NCBI GenBank assembly: GCA_017546125.1
Contig: JAFYXO010000027.1
Span: 19,270-83,269, forward strand
Length of the DNA: 64,000 nucleotides
Reading direction: 5' to 3'
Origin: Bacteroidales bacterium
Lineage (GTDB): Bacteria > Bacteroidota > Bacteroidia > Bacteroidales > UBA932
A model generated the notes under the pieces. It was not told where the DNA came from, made no database searches, and saw only the letters and a program-made list of their open reading frames with translations. Shown in pieces: positions 16,931 to 24,651 of the stretch (position 1 is its first letter; each line of letters starts with the position of its first letter). Both the position numbers and the translations under genes were made by a program.

Positions 16931-18033
16931 TGAAAAGAATATTGATTGGGATGATTTTGTTTTCATCCCTTTCTTTTGTCTCGTGCAAAAGTAAAACAGA
17001 ATCTGTACAGACCCCACCTGAGTACAAGACCAAGCTTATCGATACCACCACAGCTGTGGTATATTCGGAGTATTCGGCCGTACTGCAGAGTGAAGCGGTA
17101 GTGGAGATCAGACCCAAGGTGACAGGATACCTGTCCAAGATAGCGGTAAATGAAGGCCAATGGGTAACTAAAGGGACACTTCTGTTCAAAATTGATGACG
17201 CAGATTTCGCACAGAAGGTAAACTCCGCAAAAGCGGGCGTCCAGGCGGCTAAAGCCAACAGGGACAACGCCCTTCTTGAAGTGAAGAAACTGACCCCTCT
17301 TGTACAGAAGGGGATTATCAGCCCATTTGAGCTTGAGGCAAGACAAGGCAACCTTGATGCAGCAGAGGCAGCATTGGTTCAGGCAGAGGCAGCACTTGCC
17401 GATGCGAAAATCAACCTTGGCTACACCTCAATAACTGCTCCCACATCCGGAGTATTGAGCAGAATCGAGGTCCGCGTAGGATCTTTGATCGGACCATCAA
17501 ATGCATCACCACTCACCACCATATCGGGCGACGGCGATGTATTCGCATATTTCTCCTTTGACGAGAAAAACCTTGCACCTCTCAGAAGGGCAAGATTCAA
17601 CAGCGGAGAGCACAACCCTGCAGGCAAATCCAACATTGAGCTGATTCTGGCTGACGGCCAGCAATACCAGCACAAAGGTAAAATGGAGTCCGCTTCAGGT
17701 ATCATCGACAGAACCACCGGTTCTATCCAATTGAAGGTGGTATTCCCGAATCCTGACAACGAGATCCTGTCAGGAAGCAGCGGAGTTGTGAAGATCCCTG
17801 CCACATACAAAGGGTGCATCACAGTGCCACAGAGTGCCACATACGAGCTTCAGGACAAGATAATGATCTATGTGGTAAATTCAGACAACACAGTTACCAG
17901 GAAGATCATCACCATAGAGGGTACTTCCGGAAAAGACTATGTGGTATCATCAGGTCTCAAAACAGGAGACAGAATCGTAATTGAAGGTGCAGACAAACTT
18001 AAAGACGGTATGTCTATCACCCCTAAAGAGTAA
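16930..18033 (+). CDS. RND efflux periplasmic adaptor (membrane fusion protein)
   Basis: 367 aa lipoprotein (signal peptide ending SFVSC). The order is typical of AcrA-like adaptors: a lipoyl half-motif (EIRPKVTGYLSKIAVNEGQWVTKGTLLFKID), an alpha-helical hairpin rich in Ala/Lys/Glu, the second lipoyl half (SITAPTSGVLSRIEVRVGSLI), then beta-barrel and membrane-proximal domains. It bridges the inner-membrane pump at 18039 and the outer-membrane channel at 21155. The pump substrate is not evident. Confidence 0.93.
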   Translation: MKRILIGMILFSSLSFVSCKSKTESVQTPPEYKTKLIDTTTAVVYSEYSAVLQSEAVVEIRPKVTGYLSKIAVNEGQWVTKGTLLFKIDDADFAQKVNSAKAGVQAAKANRDNALLEVKKLTPLVQKGIISPFELEARQGNLDAAEAALVQAEAALADAKINLGYTSITAPTSGVLSRIEVRVGSLIGPSNASPLTTISGDGDVFAYFSFDEKNLAPLRRARFNSGEHNPAGKSNIELILADGQQYQHKGKMESASGIIDRTTGSIQLKVVFPNPDNEILSGSSGVVKIPATYKGCITVPQSATYELQDKIMIYVVNSDNTVTRKIITIEGTSGKDYVVSSGLKTGDRIVIEGADKLKDGMSITPKE

Positions 18034-18038
18034 AAAAG

Positions 18039-21000
18039 ATGGCTAAGAATATGTTTTTGAAACGGCCGGTCCTATCTACGGTCATTTCAATATTGATAGT
18101 GATACTGGGTGTATTGGGACTCGTCTCATTGCCCATCACATCATACCCCAACATCGCATCCCCCATGGTGCAGGTCACAGCCCAGTACCCGGGAGCAAAT
18201 GCTGAGGTGGTCCTCAAGAGCGTGATTGCCCCCTTGGAGGAGCAGATCAACGGCGTCGAGGGGATGACATACATCTCTTCTTCCGCCGGCAACGACGGTA
18301 GCGCCACCATCAAAGTGTATTTCGAGCTTGGGACAAATGCAGATATGGCTGCAGTCAATGTACAGAACCGTGTCTCTGCCGCATCGAGCAAACTCCCATC
18401 AGCTGTAACATCGTACGGTGTCACCACCGAGAAGATGCAGAACACCATCCTCCTCATGCTTTCGGTCTACTCCGAAAACCCCGAATTCGACCAGACATTT
18501 GTAGAGAACTACGTCCGCATCAATGTGTTCCCTGAACTTCAGCGCACCAACGGTGTGGGACGACTCAATGTGTTTGGAGCAGGCGACTACGCCATCCGCA
18601 TCTGGCTTGACCCCGACAAGATGTCCATGCTCAACCTTATGCCGAGCGACATCACCGCAGCACTGCAGGAGCAGAACATAGAGGCTGCACCGGGCAAATT
18701 CGGTGAGAACAGCGACGTCGCATTCGAGTACACTATCAAGTACAAAGGAAAATTCACCGACCCGAAACAATATGAGGATATCGTATTGAAAGCGTTCCCT
18801 GACGGAAGGATACTCAAACTAAAAGATGTGGCCAGAGTGGAACTTGGCTCATTCAACTACTCGGTGAAAAACAGCGCATTCGGCTGCCCTAGTATCAGTA
18901 TGGCCGCATACCAGATGGCCGGATCCAATGCACAGGTGGTGGTGAATGACCTCCTCAACAAGATGGAGACTCTATCTGAGGATTTCCCTGAGGGGATGAA
19001 GTGGATTGCCCCATACAACACCAACAAATTCCTCGACGCATCCATACACCACGTATTGAAGACCCTATTTGAGGCCTTCATCCTGGTATTCCTAGTAGTG
19101 TTTGTGTTCTTGCAGGATCTCAAATCTACCATTATTCCGAGTATCTCGGCACTTGTGGCCCTTATCGGCACCATGTTCTGCCTGGTATTGTTCGGATTTA
19201 CCATAAATATGCTGACCCTCTTCGCTCTGGTTCTGGCGATTGGAATTGTGGTCGACGACGCCATTGTCGTCGTCGAGGCTGTCCACGCAAAACTGCAGGA
19301 GGGATACAAGAGCTCATACGAGGCCACAGAGAGTGCAATGGGTGAGATTCAAGGTGCTATCATCTCCATCTCACTGGTGATGTCTGCAGTATTTATCCCT
19401 GTCAGCTTCATGACCGGATCTACAGGTGTATTCTACCAGCAGTTTGCCCTGACCCTCGCCTGCTCAGTGATATTGTCGGCTATCAACGCATTGACCCTCA
19501 GCCCCGTGATGTGTGCCATCTTTATCAAACCGCACCACCACGCAGATGGGGAGAAGGTGTCTTTCGGCAAGAGACTGGCCAACAGCTTCAATGCCGCATT
19601 TGACTCTATGACCAATAAATACGGAAATGTCCTTTCACTATTCTCAAGAAAGAAGATTATACCCGTATCGATACTTGCAGCATTCGCCATCATAGCTGTC
19701 GTTCTGATGAAAAATACCCCTACCGGCTTCATCCCGAATGAGGACCAGGGTATCGTGATGGTGGACTTGTCGATGCCGGCAGGTACATCACTTGAAAGGA
19801 CAGACGAGATCCTGTCTGAAATCGACTCGATATGCGGAACACACCCTGTAGTGGTGGACCGTATGTGTGTGACAGGAAGCAGTCTGATGAACGATGCTGT
19901 AGGAAGTTCGTATGGCCTTATAGTTATGTCACTGAAAGACTGGGAAGAGAGAGAGGGTATCACCATCAAGGATGTGATCCGTGAACTTACCCAGAAAGTT
20001 TCCCACATCAGAGACGGCAAGATCATCTTCTTTGTACCCCCTACTGTACCCGGCTTCGGTATCTCATCAGGTTTTGAGATGCAGCTACAGGACAAGAGTG
20101 GCGGCTCCCTCGAAAAATTCTATGAGGTACAGCAGAACTATATCCAGAAGCTCTCAGAAAGGGAGGAGATCCAGTACGCCACATCTTCATTCAACATCAA
20201 CTTCCCACAATACGAATTTGATGTCAATGTGGACAAATGCAAACTTGCAGGTGTAAGGGTAAGCGATGTATTCAATACACTGCAGGCATACTACGGATCA
20301 TCTATCGTATCAGACTTCAACAGATTCAACAAATATTACAGGGTTCTTATCCAGGCTGAACCAAAAAGCAGGGAGAACCTGATGTCGATAAATGGTGTCA
20401 AGGTCAGAAACTCGTCAGGCGAGATGGTCCCTATCTCCACTTTGGTCAATTTCAAGAGGGTATACGGACCGGAACTGCTCAACAGGTACAACCTCTACAC
20501 ATCGACCACCATCACAGGTTCACCGGCTGCCGGATATTCTTCGGGTGATGCCATCAATGCTATCAGAGAGGTGGCTGCAGAGGTACTTCCTACCGGATAC
20601 GGATACGATTTCTCAGGTATGACCCGTGAGGAGATCGCTTCGTCAGGTCAGCAGGGGATAATCTTCCTGTTGTGCTTCATATTTGTATTCCTCATCCTGT
20701 CGGCACAGTATGAAAGCTATATCCTCCCATGGTCTGTACTGATCTCACTTGTAATCGGTGTGGCCGGAGTATATATCTTCATAAATATGGTGGGCATTGA
20801 GAGCAACATCTATGTGCAAGTGGCGCTGATTATGCTTATCGGTCTGCTCGCCAAAAACGGTATCCTTATCGTCGAGTTCGCCAAACAGCGATATGAATCT
20901 GGTGCCGGTGTGGTAGAGGCCGCCATAAGTGGTGCAAAAGCCCGCTTGAGACCTATCCTTATGACCTCATTCGCATTCATATTCGGACTTGTGCCTCTAT

Positions 21001-21158
21001 GCATGTCCAGTGGAGCGGGTGCAGTGGGCAACGTTTCGATCGGTATCGCCGCTGTGGGGGGTATGTTTATCGGTACCCTTTTCGGAGTATTCGTCATTCC
21101 GATCATGTATATTATCTTCCAGAATCTGGATAGTAAACTTAGCAAGAAGAAAGCATGA
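18039..21158 (+). CDS. RND multidrug efflux permease (AcrB/HAE1 type)
   Basis: 1039 aa, the normal length for hydrophobe/amphiphile efflux pumps. It uses the proton gradient to expel compounds from the periplasm through the outer-membrane partner. The proton-relay aspartates appear in GIVVDDAIVVVEAV (about residues 402-415). The start (NMFLKRPVLSTVISILIVILG) and the two large periplasmic loops between TM1-2 and TM7-8 are recognisable. It starts 5 bp after the adaptor and overlaps the outer-membrane gene by 4 bp. Confidence 0.95.
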   Translation: MAKNMFLKRPVLSTVISILIVILGVLGLVSLPITSYPNIASPMVQVTAQYPGANAEVVLKSVIAPLEEQINGVEGMTYISSSAGNDGSATIKVYFELGTNADMAAVNVQNRVSAASSKLPSAVTSYGVTTEKMQNTILLMLSVYSENPEFDQTFVENYVRINVFPELQRTNGVGRLNVFGAGDYAIRIWLDPDKMSMLNLMPSDITAALQEQNIEAAPGKFGENSDVAFEYTIKYKGKFTDPKQYEDIVLKAFPDGRILKLKDVARVELGSFNYSVKNSAFGCPSISMAAYQMAGSNAQVVVNDLLNKMETLSEDFPEGMKWIAPYNTNKFLDASIHHVLKTLFEAFILVFLVVFVFLQDLKSTIIPSISALVALIGTMFCLVLFGFTINMLTLFALVLAIGIVVDDAIVVVEAVHAKLQEGYKSSYEATESAMGEIQGAIISISLVMSAVFIPVSFMTGSTGVFYQQFALTLACSVILSAINALTLSPVMCAIFIKPHHHADGEKVSFGKRLANSFNAAFDSMTNKYGNVLSLFSRKKIIPVSILAAFAIIAVVLMKNTPTGFIPNEDQGIVMVDLSMPAGTSLERTDEILSEIDSICGTHPVVVDRMCVTGSSLMNDAVGSSYGLIVMSLKDWEEREGITIKDVIRELTQKVSHIRDGKIIFFVPPTVPGFGISSGFEMQLQDKSGGSLEKFYEVQQNYIQKLSEREEIQYATSSFNINFPQYEFDVNVDKCKLAGVRVSDVFNTLQAYYGSSIVSDFNRFNKYYRVLIQAEPKSRENLMSINGVKVRNSSGEMVPISTLVNFKRVYGPELLNRYNLYTSTTITGSPAAGYSSGDAINAIREVAAEVLPTGYGYDFSGMTREEIASSGQQGIIFLLCFIFVFLILSAQYESYILPWSVLISLVIGVAGVYIFINMVGIESNIYVQVALIMLIGLLAKNGILIVEFAKQRYESGAGVVEAAISGAKARLRPILMTSFAFIFGLVPLCMSSGAGAVGNVSIGIAAVGGMFIGTLFGVFVIPIMYIIFQNLDSKLSKKKA

Positions 21159-22525
21159 AAAAGATAATATTTTTAATAGCCGGAGCTATCCTGATCTCCT
21201 CTTGCGCTGTGAAATATCAGCAGCCGGAGGTGGATGTTGACCACCTGGTCAGGGGTGCCGAGTATACAGACACCACTTTTGACGTCCACAAACTGGACTG
21301 GAGGGAATTTTATCAGGACCCCTATCTGGTGGCACTCATAGACTCCGCATTGATCCACAACTTCGACATGAAGGTGGCCCTTGCCCGCATTGAGCAGGCT
21401 GCATCATATTTCAAACAGGGGAAATCTGCACTATTCCCATCGCTGAATGCAAATGTCTCCGGTGGATATACCAAGCCTGATCTTGGTTCAAATGCCACAC
21501 AATATTACTCATTGGGCGCCAGCCTCTCATGGGAAATAGACATATGGGGGAAGATAAGCAGCGCAAAAAGGGGCAAATACGAGGCATTCCTCGCACAGCA
21601 GAGCACCCGAAATGCGATTCAAACGAAGCTTATCTCGAGCATTGCGACAGCATATTACTCACTGGTGGTCCTCGATACCGAGAAGCGCTTCATTATAGAA
21701 ACCATCGAGAACAGAGAGGAGTACCTTGCCACAGTCAGGGAGCTTAAAAATGCTGCACAGGTGACCGAAGTGGCTGTTCTTCAGGCAGAGGCACAGCTAT
21801 TGCTCGCAAAGACCTACCTACCTGATATCGAGCACGCCATTTTCCAGACCGAGAGCACACTCTCACTACTGCTGGGAGTCCCCCCCATGGAGATTCCGAG
21901 GGGAAGCGTCAACTCTCTCGAGGATATCCACTTCCCTATAATGGAGGAGATCGGAGTTCCAGCCAAATTGCTCCGCAACAGACCCGATGTCCTTGCAGCT
22001 GAACACTCATTGAAAGGGGCTATGGAAGGGTTCAACAGTGCCAAAGCGGCCATGTACCCATCATTGACCCTCACCGGAAACATCTCCAGCGATGCCACTC
22101 AGATATCAAATTGGTTCGCAATGCCAGGATCCCTTCTATATGGACTTATCGGAGGACTCACCCAACCAATATTCAACGCAAGATCCCTCCGTACCCAGAA
22201 AGAGGTCGCCTATCAGGATTACCGGATTGCCGCCCTCAATTTCCAGGAGTGCGTACTAAAAGCGGGATCTGAGGTATCCAATACCCTGTCATCGCTAAGA
22301 AGCGACAGGGAGAAGGTGGGATATATGACCAAGCAGACCATTGCCTTGGGCAAAGCTTATGAATATTCTGTGGAACTCCTCATCAACGGATATGCAAACT
22401 ATTTGGATGTTCTAAGTGCACAAGAGGGATTTTTCAACGCTAAGATAAACTTAATCATGGGGTTACAAGACTGCATAAATGACCATATCGAACTTTATCG
22501 CGCACTTGGCGGCGGATGGAATTAA
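21155..22525 (+). CDS. TolC-like outer-membrane efflux lipoprotein (NodT family)
   Basis: 456 aa with the lipobox ISSC. Two repeated OEP domains with long helices are visible; LLRNRPDVLAAEHSLKGAMEGFNSAKAAMYPSLTLTG and the C-terminal ANYLDVLSAQEGFFNAKINLI are standard blocks. It forms the outer-membrane exit duct for the upstream RND pump. The operon ends at the terminator 22600-22632. Confidence 0.93.
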   Translation: MKKIIFLIAGAILISSCAVKYQQPEVDVDHLVRGAEYTDTTFDVHKLDWREFYQDPYLVALIDSALIHNFDMKVALARIEQAASYFKQGKSALFPSLNANVSGGYTKPDLGSNATQYYSLGASLSWEIDIWGKISSAKRGKYEAFLAQQSTRNAIQTKLISSIATAYYSLVVLDTEKRFIIETIENREEYLATVRELKNAAQVTEVAVLQAEAQLLLAKTYLPDIEHAIFQTESTLSLLLGVPPMEIPRGSVNSLEDIHFPIMEEIGVPAKLLRNRPDVLAAEHSLKGAMEGFNSAKAAMYPSLTLTGNISSDATQISNWFAMPGSLLYGLIGGLTQPIFNARSLRTQKEVAYQDYRIAALNFQECVLKAGSEVSNTLSSLRSDREKVGYMTKQTIALGKAYEYSVELLINGYANYLDVLSAQEGFFNAKINLIMGLQDCINDHIELYRALGGGWN

Positions 22526-22599
22526 GTTTGGCACAGTAATTGCAACTAGTTTGATCAGATAGATTTTTCATAGATTAAGTTTTAGGTTAAAATAAAGAG

Positions 22600-22632
22600 C
22601 TGGCAGCAAAAAAATGCTGCCTTTTCTTTTTT
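22600..22632 (+). terminator. intrinsic terminator of the RND operon
   Basis: A 7-bp perfect stem GGCAGCA/TGCTGCC (22602-22608, 22615-22621) is followed by TTTTCTTTTTT. Confidence 0.85.
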
Positions 22633-22648
22633 ATACAAAAAATTTGCC

Positions 22649-22656
22649 TACATTTG
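22649..22656 (+). promoter_or_regulatory. -7 box for rpsP-rimM
   Basis: TACATTTG fits TAnnTTTG. The -33 region is T-rich without a clear TTTG. An AAGGAGGT-like sequence at 22679-22686 lies 34 nt before the ATG, too far to act as its ribosome site. Confidence 0.55.
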
Positions 22657-22719
22657 CGGGCCTTTTCTCGAGTAGATAAGGAGGTTATATTTTAAAACAA
22701 CTAATAAACCTTTAACAAA

Positions 22720-23268
22720 ATGGCTGTTAAAATTCGCTTAGCTCGCCACGGAAAGAAAAACTACGCTTTCTATCACATCGTGGCTGCTGACTCTCGCGCT
22801 CCACGCGATGGTCGTTTCATTGAGCTTCTTGGCTCTTACAATCCAAACACTAACCCTGCAACTATCAACCTTGACGCTGAGAAAGCCCTTAAATGGCTTA
22901 ACAACGGTGCTCAACCTTCTGATACTTGCCGTCGCATCCTTTCTTACGAGGGTGTCCTTCTTAAGAAACACCTTCAAGGTGGCGTTCTTAAAGGCGCTCT
23001 AACTCAAGAGGCTGCTGATCAGAAATGGGAGGCTTGGAAAGCTGAAAAAGCTGCTAAAGTAAGCGCTAAGAAACAAAATCTTTCAGCTACTGCTAAAGCT
23101 GCTGCCAAAGAGAGCCTTGCTGCTGAAGCTAAGGTAAATCAAGAGAGAGCAGAAGCTATCGCTAAAAGAAAAGCTGAAGAGGCTGCTGCTAAAGCTGCTG
23201 AAGAGGCTGCTGCCGCTGCTGCTGCAGAAGCTCCTGCTGAAGAAACCGCTGAAAATCCTGAGGCGTAA
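22720..23268 (+). CDS. rpsP: 30S ribosomal protein S16, long-tailed form
   Basis: 182 aa. Residues 1-80 are a normal S16 ([42 protein letters not shown]). The remaining ~100 residues are an Ala/Lys/Glu-rich, probably helical extension ending [11 protein letters not shown] recall such tails as usual in Bacteroidetes S16. Codon use is highly optimised. rimM follows after 4 bp, giving the conserved rpsP-rimM pair. Confidence 0.96.
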   Translation: MAVKIRLARHGKKNYAFYHIVAADSRAPRDGRFIELLGSYNPNTNPATINLDAEKALKWLNNGAQPSDTCRRILSYEGVLLKKHLQGGVLKGALTQEAADQKWEAWKAEKAAKVSAKKQNLSATAKAAAKESLAAEAKVNQERAEAIAKRKAEEAAAKAAEEAAAAAAAEAPAEETAENPEA

Positions 23269-23272
23269 TCAG

Positions 23273-23761
23273 ATGTTTCCGGCCGTAGACGATCTTCTGC
23301 CGATAGCACAGGTGTTGAAATCTTACGGCACCCAGGGGGAGGTTTTGATCAGCTTCCTCGCTGCGATGCCTGACGATATTGACCTTAACGAACCGGTGTT
23401 CCTCATCCCAGAGGGACTGCCGGTTCCTTTTTTTATTGAAGACCTCCAGTTCAGAGGAACCTCCAAAGCCCTTGTCAAATTTGAAGACATCGATTCGATG
23501 AAAGAGGCTGAGGAGATTACAAACCAAAAAATCTACTACCCCGCACACATGTGCTACAGCGAAGAGTCTGACTCGCTTCTGGGGTACACCCTCTACAATC
23601 AGAGTGGAGAAAAAGTGGGTATTATCACCCAGGTTCACGACTTTTCAGGCAACACTTGCCTCGAGGTAAACGGCAATCTTATTCCGCTGCATCCCGATCT
23701 GATCATCAAACTTCAGAAAAAAGGGAGAAAAATTACTGTAAATATACCCGAAGGACTATAA
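23273..23761 (+). CDS. rimM: 16S rRNA maturation factor RimM
   Basis: 162 aa. RimM assists maturation of the 30S head together with S19. The N-terminal domain (AQVLKSYGTQGEVLISFL) and the C-terminal PRC-barrel (SLLGYTLYNQSGEKVGIITQVHDFSGNTCLEVNG ... LIPLHPDLIIKL) are in the expected order. Gene length and position after rpsP support the call. Confidence 0.93.
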   Translation: MFPAVDDLLPIAQVLKSYGTQGEVLISFLAAMPDDIDLNEPVFLIPEGLPVPFFIEDLQFRGTSKALVKFEDIDSMKEAEEITNQKIYYPAHMCYSEESDSLLGYTLYNQSGEKVGIITQVHDFSGNTCLEVNGNLIPLHPDLIIKLQKKGRKITVNIPEGL

Positions 23762-23779
23762 TTTCCAGGCCGTAATATA

Positions 23780-23811
23780 TTTGCATAAATAGAATTATAT
23801 TCATATTTTTG
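23780..23811 (+). promoter_or_regulatory. promoter of the caspase/FISUMP lipoprotein operon
   Basis: TTTG at 23780-23783, 20 nt, then TATTTTTG at 23804-23811. A second TATATTTG box (23776-23783) overlaps the -33 element and could serve as another start. The leader to the ATG at 23846 would be about 28 nt. Confidence 0.6.
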
Positions 23812-23845
23812 CTTCGATTAATCAAACATTTTAGGCCTAATTATC

Positions 23846-24649
23846 ATGAAAAGAACTTTTGCAACGATTCTCGTTGTTGCATTGTCTTTACTTTCACCGC
23901 TCGTCTCGCGCGCTGATGTAAGGATTGTGACTGTTCGCGCTGAAGGAAAGTGCGAGCTGTCAAGATTTATCACCATCGAACAAGCAGAACAAAAGGCTCT
24001 ACAAGAGGCTAAGCAGGAGGCACTTAGAAAAGCTGGTGTCCCGGAGAACGTATGGTCTGTTTTCGGCACTGTGACCGAAAGCAACGGCCAGGCATTCAAA
24101 CAAGCCTACTCCGAAATGAGTGTTCTGGCTGTCGGCGGTCTGGTAAATATTCTTGAAACACCCAGCTACAGCAGACAATACTCCGAAAGGGAAAAGAGGG
24201 AGTATGTGGTATGTAAAATCCACGCTGAGGTAAAAAAAGGGGACGAAGTGGACAAATCATACCAGATAAAAGTGGATGGTATCGCCTCTGTCTACAAAGT
24301 GGATGAAGCTTTCAGTATGAACATTCAAGTCTCATCTGACTCATTTGTAAGGGTTTTCTGGTTTAATGAGGCAGACGGTTCCCAATTGCTTCCAAACGCA
24401 TACGAACAAAACAACTTTGTACCCAAAGGTACTACAAGAGTTTTCCCTGATTCTGAATTGTATGACTTGGGTATAGCAAAAAATGACCCTACCAAAGAGA
24501 CAGAATTGGTAAATGTTATGGTAGTGGCTACCAAAACAGATTATCCTTTCTTCGAGGACACTGTATCATTTGAATCCCTGCTCAAGTGGATTTATGACAT
24601 CCCTGCATCTGACAGATGCGCATCTTTTGAAACATTTTATATTAAATAA
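23846..24649 (+). CDS. secreted LPP20/DUF4384-like protein
   Basis: 267 aa with a signal peptide (MKRTFATILVVALSLLSPLVSRA). Residues 25-130 (AEGKCELSRFITIEQAEQKALQEAKQEALRKAG ... KREYVVCKIHAEV) resemble LPP20-type domains. Residues 140-240 contain the pattern FSMNIQVSSDSFVRVFWFNEADGSQLLPN, similar to DUF4384, a domain I know mainly next to or fused to caspase-like proteins. It is first in the seven-gene operon, and the caspase gene starts 2 bp after its stop, so a functional partnership is likely. The function is unknown and both domain calls are from memory of the families. Confidence 0.6.
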   Translation: MKRTFATILVVALSLLSPLVSRADVRIVTVRAEGKCELSRFITIEQAEQKALQEAKQEALRKAGVPENVWSVFGTVTESNGQAFKQAYSEMSVLAVGGLVNILETPSYSRQYSEREKREYVVCKIHAEVKKGDEVDKSYQIKVDGIASVYKVDEAFSMNIQVSSDSFVRVFWFNEADGSQLLPNAYEQNNFVPKGTTRVFPDSELYDLGIAKNDPTKETELVNVMVVATKTDYPFFEDTVSFESLLKWIYDIPASDRCASFETFYIK

Positions 24650-24651
24650 TT

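Noticed and set aside
19433..20095. Minus-strand ORF of 220 codons
   Set aside because: Shadow of the RND permease reading frame; low-complexity composition and no start context.
22679..22686. Shine-Dalgarno for rpsP
   Set aside because: The AAGGAGGT-like sequence lies 34 nt before the ATG, too far for initiation.
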